Of a DNA stretch of 64,000 nucleotides, positions 7,894 through 17,063 are shown in pieces. Under the pieces are notes generated by a model, which was given only the letters and a program-made list of their open reading frames with translations, was not told the DNA's origin and did not search any database. The stretch is taken from positions 1 to 64,000 of the forward strand of contig CANJUD010000009.1 in the NCBI GenBank assembly GCA_947477885.1. Direction: 5' to 3'. This DNA comes from Bacteroidota bacterium (GTDB taxonomy: Bacteria > Bacteroidota > Bacteroidia > UKL13-3). The position numbers and the translations under genes are program-made. Within the stretch, counting starts at the first letter, position 1, and the number at the start of each line of letters is the position of its first letter.

Positions 7894-10266
7894 ATGAAGA
7901 AAATATTTACGATTAAAAACTTATTGCTTATTTGTTTTGCATGGATTGTTGATAGTTCTCACTCGCAAAATATAATCATATTTCAGCAGGCACAGCAGCA
8001 AAATGTATTGGTAAACTACAACTATGTGCAAATGACCCACAATGACTTTACCCGTCAAATTGTGCAAGGATTGGCTAACGATATTCCTAAAAATATATAT
8101 AATACTGAGTATGCTGTTAACTTTAATTATGATTTAAGATTGCTTCAAGTAAGTAACACACTATATAATATCACCATAAACCGCAAACCCACCACGGTGA
8201 ATGGCGATGTGGCCATAGGTACTTTCAGACTAGATGATGTGTTGGTACCTGATTTATTTTCTTTTGATATCCAGGTAATATTGCCTGGTGGTTATGCACG
8301 TTGGCAGCAGCACTATCAAGATGTGAAAAGTGCAACTGACGGATTGATTTTAAACATTAACAACTACGATACTTTAAATTTGGGTGGTGCAATTATTAAA
8401 ATCAATAACTTACAGCTGGGATACTCAACCCAAGCCCTTGCCGATTTTAATAGAAGACTGCTCGTAATAAAATCATATAAAACCGCTAATCCCCAGTACT
8501 TTGTAACCCGCCTAAAACAATTACCTTGGGGCAACATAGATAGTCTCGGCGCGGTTAGGCAGGTATACGATCAAGCTACCATATACAATAGGGAAATGAG
8601 TTCGGCTAATCTTCAGCAATTAGGTGCTGATCCTGAAGGCAAAATACAATCATTCAATGAACTTAGTAAATTGATTGCGGAGTATCAGCAGCAAATGAAT
8701 ATTATGAATGCTGATGCCCCTGCTTTATATTATAAGAAAGGCATGGACCAAATGGGAGCAAGCAATTATGATGGTGCTACAAAAAGTTTTAATCTTTGCC
8801 TAGGTGCTAATAAGATGTCGCAGCCCAATGCTTTTTTTCAATTGGCCAAAATAGATTACTTGCAAGGTCGTTACGATCCAAGTTGGGAAAAGCTTGAAAT
8901 GGTTCACGATAGAGTCCCAAGTAATTTGGAAGTTGAAATGCTAAGGCTAGGCAGCGATTTATTCAACACTTATATCAGTCAAGCCAAAGCACATATATCC
9001 AAGAAACAGTACAAAGAGGCGATAGAGAAAGTAACAAAGGCGCGCAATCCTTGTTTTACGCTCAACTTTACAAGCTGTACAGATACCGCTGACCATTATA
9101 ATAAATTGGCATGGCAAGGTATTTATAACCAACAGGTAGCTGATGCCAATGCCGCTATGAAAATGTCGAATTTTATTTTGGCTGAAGAGAAAGCTCAAGA
9201 TGCCAAACGAACTGCACGTAACAACCCAAAAGAAATAACTGATACCAAAAAAGCAGATGAAATATTGGGCAAGCTTAAGCAGAGCGAATATGATGGATTA
9301 GTATCTACTGGCAAAGCCGATATGACCGCAGCCGACAAAACCGAACAAGCACTATATGAACTGCAAGCCGCGCAAGCCCTGCAAGAAAAATATACTGTTA
9401 AACCAAGTCCTGAATTGCCCAAACTATTAAAAGCTGCTCACAAAATAGTAAGTATTAAAAAACTGAATTCTCTTAAAGCATCTTTAGGCACTTTAAGCAT
9501 AGCTGAAGCAAGTAAACAGTATAATACTATCTCACTGGAGATTATCAATTCAGGTATTGCAGGCGATGCCGATATCAAGAAAATATCTGCAGAACTGTCG
9601 AGCAAGCTGGGTAAAAAAGAATGCGATGATGCTAAAACTGATATTGACAATAAAATTAAAACTGCTCTAGAGTTTGAAAAAGCACTTAATTATACTGAAG
9701 CGAGCAGTGCATACAATACTGCTATAGGCATAGCAATTAAAGAGAAACACTGCCGCATCGATTCAGCTGATTTGGCAGCTGCTCGCAATCGTATTGCAGC
9801 TGGGGTTAGACACGAGGCCCTGCTTGCTGTTGCGGAGACAGACTTAAAAGAGGGCACCTATTTTAAAGTAATTGAAGACCTGGACCAAGCCGCTGCATAT
9901 TACAAAACACAGGTACTCGAAACCCTCAGCATCCCATTTACCGATAAAATAGATTGGGCCATCAAAAACCCCGATGCATCTTTCCATTATTACCTAGCGG
10001 ACTACTACTATAAAAAATCGCAGATAGACAATGCCTTCCAGATGCTTAAATCATCTCTGTCATTGGGAGTAGATTATAGGCTCACCAAAGATATGCAAAA
10101 CCACTTGGGTAAAGACCTCGCTAACAAAGACCACCAAACACGTGGCAATGCTCCCGATGTTTGGATGGCTCATTACATAGCCGATGGTGAAAAGGAACTA
10201 AAGTATTTCAAAAAAGCTTATCAAAAAGAGTGGAAAGCTTTAGAGAAAGCAAAGAAGAAGAAATAG
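7894..10266 (+). CDS. Exported tetratricopeptide-repeat protein
   Basis: A 790-residue protein with an N-terminal signal peptide (MKKIFTIKNLLLICFAWIVDSSHSQ). The first 200 or so residues are beta-rich (NFNYDLRLLQVSNTLYNITIN; DVLVPDLFSFDIQVILPGGYARW). From about residue 270 on it is helical, with TPR-like units such as ALYYKKGMDQMGASNYDGATKSFNL-type blocks and AFFQLAKIDYLQGRYDPSWEKL. The C-terminus is very Lys-rich. It probably sits in the periplasm and mediates protein contacts. No enzymatic motif is seen. It lies 28 bases upstream of the PNGase F-like gene and could be cotranscribed with it, though no functional link can be shown. Confidence 0.8.
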   Translation: MKKIFTIKNLLLICFAWIVDSSHSQNIIIFQQAQQQNVLVNYNYVQMTHNDFTRQIVQGLANDIPKNIYNTEYAVNFNYDLRLLQVSNTLYNITINRKPTTVNGDVAIGTFRLDDVLVPDLFSFDIQVILPGGYARWQQHYQDVKSATDGLILNINNYDTLNLGGAIIKINNLQLGYSTQALADFNRRLLVIKSYKTANPQYFVTRLKQLPWGNIDSLGAVRQVYDQATIYNREMSSANLQQLGADPEGKIQSFNELSKLIAEYQQQMNIMNADAPALYYKKGMDQMGASNYDGATKSFNLCLGANKMSQPNAFFQLAKIDYLQGRYDPSWEKLEMVHDRVPSNLEVEMLRLGSDLFNTYISQAKAHISKKQYKEAIEKVTKARNPCFTLNFTSCTDTADHYNKLAWQGIYNQQVADANAAMKMSNFILAEEKAQDAKRTARNNPKEITDTKKADEILGKLKQSEYDGLVSTGKADMTAADKTEQALYELQAAQALQEKYTVKPSPELPKLLKAAHKIVSIKKLNSLKASLGTLSIAEASKQYNTISLEIINSGIAGDADIKKISAELSSKLGKKECDDAKTDIDNKIKTALEFEKALNYTEASSAYNTAIGIAIKEKHCRIDSADLAAARNRIAAGVRHEALLAVAETDLKEGTYFKVIEDLDQAAAYYKTQVLETLSIPFTDKIDWAIKNPDASFHYYLADYYYKKSQIDNAFQMLKSSLSLGVDYRLTKDMQNHLGKDLANKDHQTRGNAPDVWMAHYIADGEKELKYFKKAYQKEWKALEKAKKKK

Positions 10267-10294
10267 CACCTATTTTTTATATAAATTTGCGGGG

Positions 10295-12262
10295 ATGAAA
10301 TTAATTTACTTTTTAACTTTTTTGCTGTTTGCTAATATATTATTGGCAGCCCCAGGTGATACCACCCATGTACAGTTCCATTATAAAACCAATTTGAACT
10401 GGTATGGGAATTATGATTTTAAAGGTGCCTTCCCAGCGGCAGGTAAATCGTGGAATAAGATTATGATGCGATACACTATGGGCTGTTCCTCAAGTGGCTG
10501 TTCAGGTTGGGATTATACTACCCATATCCAATATCTGAAACCAACAGGTACTATGGATTCCAATATTGCAGCCATTGACACAGTAAAAAAAGATACTACT
10601 TGGAATGTATATGAAGTAATTGAAAAATTTGAAATGGCCAGGGTAATCACACCTTATGGAACCTATATGAATGCTGGTAGTAATGGCTATAATAACAACT
10701 GGAGGCAAGCCCATTGGTATGATGTTACCGATTTTGTTTCTTTATTGCACGACTCATCCACTTTAAGGGCTTTCTATTCAGGATGGAGCAGTGGCTATAG
10801 TTGTACTTTAGATTTTTATTTCATTGAAGGCACACCGCCACGTCCAGTTTTATCCATTCAAAATGTTTGGGGAAAAGGCGGCAACAGCTATGGGTATGGC
10901 AAAAGCATTGATTTTGAAACCAATGTGATGCCACCCAAAAAAGTATTTATATTGCCTACTACCAAATCGGCTAAAATGACTTTTGTTCCTTCGGGCCACG
11001 GATTTGATAATTCGCAAACAGCTGCAGAGTTTTATGATGAAGCATTTGATGTAAAAGTGAACAATACTAAAATAGCCAATGACCATATATGGAACGATCA
11101 ATGCGGTCAAAACCCTGTGTTCCCGCAAGGTGGCACCTGGGTATATAATAGAGCCAACTGGTGCCCGGGTACCAAAGTAGGTGTGTTTAGTTACGAGATT
11201 GGCCCTAGTTTGCAAGCCGATACCAATACTTTGGATATAGACTTTGAACCTTATACCTGGTCAGGAAATCAAGTACCTAGCTATACAATTAGTTCAATGC
11301 TATACCAATATGGCAATTATCAATATACCAACGAAGCTTCCATCGAAGATATTATTTCACCTTCAAAGGATTCTAATTATATCAGGCTGAACCCTATTTG
11401 TTCAAATCCTGTAATCTCTATTAAAAACTACGGCAAAGACGATTTAACATCCTTGCAAATAAGCTATGGGCTTGCGGGCAATAGCAAACAAGTATACCAA
11501 TGGATCGGAAAAATAAAATTCGGTGAAACGCAAACCGTCAATCTACCATTCCTCAATTGGACAGGCGTAACCAAAACCAGTGTTTTTGAAGTAGTGATAG
11601 ATAAACCCAATGGAAAAACTGACGAACTAAATTATAATAACAGCCGAAGTTCAGGCGTATTACTTACGCAAAAACTTGATAACAAACTAGTAGTTTGGTT
11701 TAAAACAAATAACAATCCTGCAGAAAACACCTACTATTTTAAAGACGCTTACGGCAATATCCTGTTTTCAAAATCAGGATTCCCTGCTGCTACACTTATT
11801 AAAGATACCTTTACTTTGCCTGATGGCTGCATCAGTTTTGAACTTACCGATGATGGCAATGATGGAATTGATTGGTGGGCTAATAACAAAACCGCTGGCA
11901 GTGGATATCTTTGGATAAGAAACCTTTCAGGAACCTTCACCAAAAAAATCAATCCCGACTTCGGCAACAAAATAGTTTACAGGTTTAATACTACTTACGG
12001 GCTGCCTGTTGAAGAACAGAATGTAAATGATTTCAACTTCGACATTTACCCCAATCCCGCCAAAAGCTTTTTCACGATAGCTTCCCAAAGACTTAATGCC
12101 AATGCACAAGTTCAGATTTTTGACCTCGCAGGCAAACTTATAACTAACACCCAATTTGCGAATACTATCACCATAAACAGCGAGGGTTGGCACAAAGGAT
12201 TATATTTTGTACGGATTGAACAACAAGGTTCTGTTGCTACTTACAAAGTAGTGGTTGAATAA
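10295..12262 (+). CDS. PNGase F-related exported protein with T9SS sorting domain
   Basis: A 655-residue protein with a signal peptide (MKLIYFLTFLLFANILLAA). Residues about 45-320 resemble the two-domain fold of flavobacterial peptide-N-glycosidase F, which removes N-glycans from glycoproteins: GCSGWDYTTHIQYLK aligns with the CDEWDRYANVYVK region, ARVITPYGT with RFITPYW, and NRANWCPGTKVGV with DRAGWCPG. By that alignment, made by eye, the PNGase F residues Asp60 and Glu206 correspond to Asp73 and Glu245, but Glu118 corresponds to Ser162. Activity is therefore uncertain. The C-terminus (FDIYPNPAKSFF through GLYFVRIEQQGS) is a T9SS sorting domain, so the protein should be surface bound or secreted. 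Confidence 0.82.
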   Translation: MKLIYFLTFLLFANILLAAPGDTTHVQFHYKTNLNWYGNYDFKGAFPAAGKSWNKIMMRYTMGCSSSGCSGWDYTTHIQYLKPTGTMDSNIAAIDTVKKDTTWNVYEVIEKFEMARVITPYGTYMNAGSNGYNNNWRQAHWYDVTDFVSLLHDSSTLRAFYSGWSSGYSCTLDFYFIEGTPPRPVLSIQNVWGKGGNSYGYGKSIDFETNVMPPKKVFILPTTKSAKMTFVPSGHGFDNSQTAAEFYDEAFDVKVNNTKIANDHIWNDQCGQNPVFPQGGTWVYNRANWCPGTKVGVFSYEIGPSLQADTNTLDIDFEPYTWSGNQVPSYTISSMLYQYGNYQYTNEASIEDIISPSKDSNYIRLNPICSNPVISIKNYGKDDLTSLQISYGLAGNSKQVYQWIGKIKFGETQTVNLPFLNWTGVTKTSVFEVVIDKPNGKTDELNYNNSRSSGVLLTQKLDNKLVVWFKTNNNPAENTYYFKDAYGNILFSKSGFPAATLIKDTFTLPDGCISFELTDDGNDGIDWWANNKTAGSGYLWIRNLSGTFTKKINPDFGNKIVYRFNTTYGLPVEEQNVNDFNFDIYPNPAKSFFTIASQRLNANAQVQIFDLAGKLITNTQFANTITINSEGWHKGLYFVRIEQQGSVATYKVVVE

Positions 12263-12296
12263 TTCCCCCAACTTCTATTCTAACGACAATAGGCAT

Positions 12297-12326
12297 AAAA
12301 AAGCCCTATTCCGCTAGGAACAGGGC
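12297..12326 (-). terminator. Terminator of rpmE2
   Basis: Arms GCCCTATTCC (12303-12312) and GGAACAGGGC (12317-12326) pair with a single mismatch. Read leftward they are followed by six U residues (A-run 12297-12302). This lies 25 bases past the rpmE2 stop. Confidence 0.8.
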
Positions 12327-12350
12327 AATATTCTTGAACAGCAATAAACT

Positions 12351-12599
12351 TTACTTGTTTTCGTAACGTTTACGGAACTTATCAATCCTACCTGCTGTAT
12401 CAATCAGGTTCGATTTGCCAGTAAAGAAAGGGTGACTCTTGTCTGAAATTTCCAGTTTGAACAAAGGGTATTCGTTGCCGTCTTCCCATTTGATAGTTTC
12501 TTTGGTATCAACACCTGAGCGGGTGATGAACGAATAGTCGCACGACATGTCTTTAAATACTACGAGTCTGTAATTATCGGGGTGAATTCCTTTTTTCAT
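12351..12599 (-). CDS. rpmE2: 50S ribosomal protein L31, type B
   Basis: The 82-residue reading starts at the ATG at 12599 ([20 protein letters not shown]). The sequence continues through [12 protein letters not shown] and [31 protein letters not shown], the diagnostic type B L31 pattern. It lacks the CxxC zinc pair of type A L31, as expected for the zinc-independent form. A further upstream start would add 30 residues without homology. The protein binds the large ribosomal subunit near the intersubunit bridge. It is transcribed alone, divergent from the phosphoribosyltransferase gene at 12746. Confidence 0.95.
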   Translation of the reverse strand: MKKGIHPDNYRLVVFKDMSCDYSFITRSGVDTKETIKWEDGNEYPLFKLEISDKSHPFFTGKSNLIDTAGRIDKFRKRYENK

Positions 12600-12745
12600 T
12601 TTCTTGTTTAATTTTTTGGGAGTGCAAAAGTAAGCCATAACTCTAAATATACACAACAAATTTCTGAAGTTTTTTCTGGATACCTGCATAAGTTTTTAAG
12701 CATCGTATCCTTAAATGCTTCAAATTTGTTGCAAAAATAATACGT

Positions 12746-13249
12746 ATGCAAACAACCAAAGCAATTATGCACCACCAACAGGTGGAACAAAAACTTAACC
12801 GACTTGCTTGGCAGGTCTATGAAAAAAATACTGAAGTGTCTACACTAATTATAGCAGGAATTGACCAACGAGGTTATGCTATTGCACAGCAGCTGAAAAG
12901 CTACCTCAACGCAATATCAAATATCAAAATCGAATTGTTGAAGATAAACGTCGATAAAGAAAAACCATCTAACGAAACCACCTTGCTAGACAGAGATATT
13001 GCCAAATTTAGCAATTTCCCAGTGCTAGTGATCGACGATGTGCTCAACTCAGGACGCACATTGGTATATGCCTTATCTCCATTTATAAAAAATAAACATC
13101 CCCAAATAAGTACTTTGGTATTGGTAGACCGCAACCACAGGCGTTTCCCCGTATATGCCGATTTTGTAGGAATGTCATTAGCCACTACCATGCAAGAACA
13201 TGTTGAGGTTACTTTTCAAAATGGGCAGTTCGAAGTATTCTTGCAATAA
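12746..13249 (+). CDS. Phosphoribosyltransferase (PyrR-like)
   Basis: A 167-residue type I phosphoribosyltransferase. The PRPP-binding signature VLVIDDVLNSGRTLVYAL (residues about 93-110) is complete, with the two acidic residues and the following loop. The N-terminal LIIAGIDQRGYAIAQQL and the hood region YADFVGMSLATTMQEHVEV fit the PyrR/hypoxanthine-PRTase group. PyrR homologues convert uracil and PRPP to UMP, or regulate pyrimidine genes. The substrate cannot be decided here. It is the first gene of a tight run: the next start is 3 bases after its stop, linking it to the phospholipid genes that follow. Confidence 0.85.
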   Translation: MQTTKAIMHHQQVEQKLNRLAWQVYEKNTEVSTLIIAGIDQRGYAIAQQLKSYLNAISNIKIELLKINVDKEKPSNETTLLDRDIAKFSNFPVLVIDDVLNSGRTLVYALSPFIKNKHPQISTLVLVDRNHRRFPVYADFVGMSLATTMQEHVEVTFQNGQFEVFLQ

Positions 13250-13252
13250 CCG

Positions 13253-13824
13253 ATGAAACTTAAACATATTCCCAACGTGCTTTCATCATACAGATTGGTG
13301 GCACTGCCTTTTATCAGCTATGCTATTTACAGTGGCTATCGTGATATATTTTTCCTTTGCTCTTCATCAATTTGGCTACTGATATTTTAGATGGTTTCAT
13401 CGCCCGTCGATTAAAATGGGAAAGTGAGTTTGGAGCAAGACTCGATTCATTGGCCGATTTAGGGTCTTATGCTATGGCATTTTGGGGCATGCTAAGTTTG
13501 GAATATGCTTTTTGTAGCAACCATGCTAACTATTTCTTTATAATAATTGGGATAAAAATATTAACGCAGATTGTATCAATTATTAGGTTCCAAAAATTCC
13601 CAAGCCTGCATTTGTATTCTAATAAGTTTGCTGGTTATGTGCAAGGATTTTTTATGCTGTTCTATTATATGGGTTGGGAAGTGGAGCTTTATTTTACTTT
13701 TATGTTTTGTGTAACTTGTGTGGCTGAGGTTGAGGCGATATTGGTCCTGTTGTTCATTCCCGCTATGCGTTCCAATTTGCAGGGCATATACTGGATGCTC
13801 AAAAAAAATGGCAGAATCGCCTAA
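13253..13824 (+). pseudogene. CDP-alcohol phosphatidyltransferase with an apparent 1-base deletion
   Basis: Two frames together give one conserved protein. The first runs from the ATG at 13253 (MKLKHIPNVLSSYRLVALPF) and hits a stop at about 13389. The second is open from about 13357 to 13824 and holds the full family signature D-x2-DG-x2-AR-x8-G-x3-D-x3-D (DILDGFIAR...GARLDSLAD), followed by membrane segments. One extra T in the run near 13354-13358 would join IFF to LLFINLATDILDG and yield 190 residues, the normal length. The family transfers a phosphatidyl group from CDP-diacylglycerol to an alcohol such as glycerol phosphate or serine. The conserved second frame suggests a very recent mutation or a sequencing/assembly error rather than old decay. 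Confidence 0.85.
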
Positions 13825-13826
13825 CC

Positions 13827-14546
13827 ATGCTCACTGTAATTATTCAAATACTCGCCCTCTTCTTTGGGCTAAGCTTATTACCAGTTTTTTATATACTATT
13901 TTTCAAACAAAGGGGCAATATTTCTTTACCATTAAAATATTTATTATATCTCGCACTAGCCTTCGGCTCTATATATGTTATTCAGTTAGGTTATAGTGCC
14001 TATTGGGCTGCAGCGATAGCTGCAATTGGCTTTTTCGAAATTCTTACGCATATCAAACGCTATCCGCACAATAAGTTATTCCCTGTTATTATATATACAC
14101 TCTTTGCTGCCAATTTTACAATTGTGAACTATGTACAAATGCAAACCAATAATAACTATGACGCTGTATTATATGTATATACTCTGGTATTGGTTTTCGA
14201 CGGCATGTCGCAACTCGGTGGGCAAATACTTGGCAGGCGAAAGCTAACGCCCTTTATAAGCCCGCACAAAACCCTCGAAGGGCTAATAACAGGCATGGTG
14301 TTTTGCTATATTGCTAGTGCCGCTATTCAAATGCAGATACCTGATTTTTTTTTACCTTATATATATATCATTTCACCTTCCCTTATTAGCATAACAGCGC
14401 TAGGTGGCGATTTGCTGGCATCCTATTACAAAAGAGCTTGTGGTATCAAAGACTTTAGCAACCTGCTCCCAAGCCATGGCGGCATCCTCGATAGGTTTGA
14501 CGGGTTGATTGGTGCATCTTTGACATTGTGGTTATCCACATTCTAA
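13827..14546 (+). CDS. cdsA: Phosphatidate cytidylyltransferase (CDP-diacylglycerol synthase)
   Basis: A 239-residue polytopic membrane protein with about seven hydrophobic segments. The C-terminal signature SYYKRACGIKDFSNLLPSHG followed by GILDRFD matches the CdsA pattern S-x-x-KR-x4-KD-x-(x)3-L-P-x-HGG-x-x-DR-x-D exactly. The enzyme makes CDP-diacylglycerol from phosphatidic acid and CTP at the inner membrane. CDP-diacylglycerol is the substrate of the CDP-alcohol phosphatidyltransferase encoded 2 bases upstream, so the two genes form one biochemical step pair. Confidence 0.92.
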   Translation: MLTVIIQILALFFGLSLLPVFYILFFKQRGNISLPLKYLLYLALAFGSIYVIQLGYSAYWAAAIAAIGFFEILTHIKRYPHNKLFPVIIYTLFAANFTIVNYVQMQTNNNYDAVLYVYTLVLVFDGMSQLGGQILGRRKLTPFISPHKTLEGLITGMVFCYIASAAIQMQIPDFFLPYIYIISPSLISITALGGDLLASYYKRACGIKDFSNLLPSHGGILDRFDGLIGASLTLWLSTF

Positions 14547-14614
14547 AATAAATATACAGTGTTTTTAAATCCATTGATTTATTCTCAGGTAACTTATAAA
14601 TATTCCTACAGTAT

Positions 14615-14641
14615 TTTGAAGGCGCTTAAAAGTTATCTTTG
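14615..14641 (+). promoter_or_regulatory. Candidate promoter of acpP-fabF
   Basis: TATCTTTG at 14634-14641 fits the Bacteroidota -7 box TAnnTTTG. A TTTG lies at 14615-14618, giving a 15-base spacer, shorter than the usual 17-23. The acpP start is about 100 bases downstream. Confidence 0.45.
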
Positions 14642-14743
14642 TCTTTTAACCCAAGACCATATATTTTGTTAAAAAAAATATTTGTAGGATACACATTAAT
14701 AGGGGTTATTTGCACCCCAAATAATAACTAAAAAAATACCAAT

Positions 14744-14980
14744 ATGTCTGACATTACAACACGTGTAAAATCAATTATTGTAGATAAACTGGGTGTGGAC
14801 GAAAACGACGTCACCACTGAAGCCAGTTTTACAAACGACCTAGGTGCCGACTCTTTAGACACCGTAGAGTTGATTATGGAGTTTGAAAAAGAGTTCAACA
14901 TTGCCATACCCGATGATCAGGCCGAGAAAATCGCCACGGTTGGTCAGGCAGTCGATTATATCACTGCTAACGCCAAGTAA
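14744..14980 (+). CDS. acpP: Acyl carrier protein
   Basis: A 78-residue acidic protein with the phosphopantetheine attachment motif [10 protein letters not shown] (Ser37) and the usual helix pattern ([38 protein letters not shown]). It carries growing acyl chains in type II fatty acid synthesis. Length and order (acpP directly before fabF, 47-base gap) are standard for bacterial fatty acid loci. Confidence 0.97.
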   Translation: MSDITTRVKSIIVDKLGVDENDVTTEASFTNDLGADSLDTVELIMEFEKEFNIAIPDDQAEKIATVGQAVDYITANAK

Positions 14981-15027
14981 GCGTTCGTTTTTAAAAATAA
15001 CTTCAGCAGCTAACATTAAGTTTTGCC

Positions 15028-16281
15028 ATGCAAAGCCGCAGAGTAGTAGTAACCGGAATGGGAGCATTGACCCCCGTTGGAAATACCGTTGCCGAGTATT
15101 GGCAGGGGCTTTTGGCGGGCACTTCGGGTGCTGCCCCTATCACTAGGTTCGATGCTAGCAAGTTTAAAACCCGTTTTGCTTGCGAATTAAAAAACTTCGA
15201 TGTGCTCAACCATATCGACCGGAAAGAGGCAAGGCGTATGGATCCTTATACCCACTATGGTATAGTTGCAGCAAGTGAAGCTGTAGTAGACAGTGGTATC
15301 GACAGTGAAGGCATTGATAAAGACCGAGTAGGTGTAATTTGGGGTTCGGGTGTAGGAGGTCTCAAAACATTTTTGGATGAGATTAGTGAATTTGCTAAAG
15401 GCGACGGTACTCCGCGTTTCAGCCCATTCTTTATTCCCATGATGATTTCCGATATTGCTGCTGGCTACATTTCAATCAAATATGGTTTTCGAGGTCCCAA
15501 TTTTGCCATTGCATCAGCTTGTGCCACCAGTACAAATGCCATTGCCGATGCGTATTTATATATACAAGCCAACCATGCCGATATTATAGTGACGGGTGGT
15601 AGTGAAGCATGCGTAAACGAGGCAGCAGTAGGTGGCTTTAATTCAATGAAAGCCATGAGCGAACGCAACGATGACCCCACAACCGCATCACGTCCTTACG
15701 ATTTGGATAGGGATGGTTTTGTGCTAGGCGAAGGTGCAGGATGCTTAATACTAGAAGAGCTGGAACATGCCAAAGCCCGCGGAGCAAAAATATATGCTGA
15801 GTTAGTTGGGTGTGGATTAAGCGGTGACGCTTATCACATTACAGCGCCTCATCCTGAAGGCTTGGGAGCTTTGAATGTGATGAAAAACTCACTACGTTTT
15901 GCAGGACTTAAACCAGAGGACATAGATTATATCAACACACACGGCACATCAACCCCATTGGGCGATCCACAGGAAGTTAAAGCTATTCAACATGTATTTG
16001 GTGAACATGCCTACAAGCTCAATATCAGTTCAACTAAGTCTATGACAGGCCATTTGCTTGGTGGTGCTGGAGCCATAGAAGCTATTGCAGCAATATTGGC
16101 AATCAAAAACGATATTATCCCCCCTACTATCAATCATTTTACAGATGATCCTGCAATTGACCACAAGCTTAACTTCACTTTCAACCAGCCACAAAAACGT
16201 TTGGTACGTGCAGCTTTAAGCAATACTTTTGGATTTGGGGGTCATAATGCCGCTGCTGTTTTCAAAAAATACGAAGAGTAA
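15028..16281 (+). CDS. fabF: Beta-ketoacyl-ACP synthase II
   Basis: A 417-residue condensing enzyme. The catalytic triad is visible: Cys165 in ASACATSTNA, His305 in NTHGTSTPLGD and His342 in KSMTGHLLGGAG. The glycine-rich C-terminus NTFGFGGHNAAAVF is complete. FabF extends acyl-ACP with malonyl-ACP in the cytoplasm. The start at MQSRRVVVTGMGALTPVGNT is the family's usual N-terminus. It is cotranscribed with acpP and lies downstream of the phospholipid genes, making this a lipid-synthesis block. Confidence 0.97.
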   Translation: MQSRRVVVTGMGALTPVGNTVAEYWQGLLAGTSGAAPITRFDASKFKTRFACELKNFDVLNHIDRKEARRMDPYTHYGIVAASEAVVDSGIDSEGIDKDRVGVIWGSGVGGLKTFLDEISEFAKGDGTPRFSPFFIPMMISDIAAGYISIKYGFRGPNFAIASACATSTNAIADAYLYIQANHADIIVTGGSEACVNEAAVGGFNSMKAMSERNDDPTTASRPYDLDRDGFVLGEGAGCLILEELEHAKARGAKIYAELVGCGLSGDAYHITAPHPEGLGALNVMKNSLRFAGLKPEDIDYINTHGTSTPLGDPQEVKAIQHVFGEHAYKLNISSTKSMTGHLLGGAGAIEAIAAILAIKNDIIPPTINHFTDDPAIDHKLNFTFNQPQKRLVRAALSNTFGFGGHNAAAVFKKYEE

Positions 16282-16333
16282 GTTTATACTTCCTTTCAAG
16301 ACCTTCTATTCACTTTAATTACTTTCTTTTATT

Positions 16334-16981
16334 ATGGATTTTATCTCGCCATATATTGCCAATTATGCCTTGCAATTCACTCAAGCGGAATCACATTTAT
16401 TGCTTGAACTTAATCGCTATACACATAGCCATATGGTTTTCCCTCGGATGCTATCAGGCCATATGCAAGGAAGAATATTAGCCATGTTTAGCAATATGAT
16501 ACGTCCGCAATACATATTGGAGATTGGAACCTTTACCGGCTACTCTGCTATCTGTCTGGCAGAAGGTTTAGCTAAAGACGGAAAACTATATACTCTTGAA
16601 GCCAATCCAGAATACTATCATATAGCAAAAGACTTTATAGCTAAAAGCCCATTTGTAAATAAGATTGAATTAATTTGCGATGATGCTAGCAATGCTCTAA
16701 AAACTTTGAAACATTCTTGGGATATTGTATTCATAGATGCAGACAAAATAAATTATCTAAATTACTACCAATCCATTATTGACAGTGTTAGGCCAGGAGG
16801 TTATGTTATAGCTGACAATGTGTTGTGGAGCGGTAAAGTAATCGACGCTGAAATGTTGCAAAAAGATGCAGAAACTAAGTCCATCCACCAGTTTAATGAA
16901 TATGTGTCGCAAGATGAAAGGGTGAATAACATTCTGCTACCTGTAAGAGATGGAATGATGGTGATGCAAAAAAAGCTCTAA
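16334..16981 (+). CDS. SAM-dependent O-methyltransferase (CCoAOMT-like class I)
   Basis: A 215-residue methyltransferase. SAM motif I is ILEIGTFTGYSAICLAEGL, followed by the acidic LYTLEANPEY and the post-motif WDIVFIDADKINYLNYYQ that binds the divalent metal in this group, then VRPGGYVIADNVLWSGKV. This is the bacterial caffeoyl-CoA/catechol O-methyltransferase-like family, whose natural substrates in Bacteroidota are mostly unknown. It starts 52 bases after fabF and is possibly in the same transcript. Confidence 0.88.
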   Translation: MDFISPYIANYALQFTQAESHLLLELNRYTHSHMVFPRMLSGHMQGRILAMFSNMIRPQYILEIGTFTGYSAICLAEGLAKDGKLYTLEANPEYYHIAKDFIAKSPFVNKIELICDDASNALKTLKHSWDIVFIDADKINYLNYYQSIIDSVRPGGYVIADNVLWSGKVIDAEMLQKDAETKSIHQFNEYVSQDERVNNILLPVRDGMMVMQKKL

Positions 16982-17063
16982 AAGAATGCAACGATATAAA
17001 AAATTTACTTGCATTCTAAATAAATTCAACGTTAATTTGTTGTTAATTTAAAAAGCGTTTACA

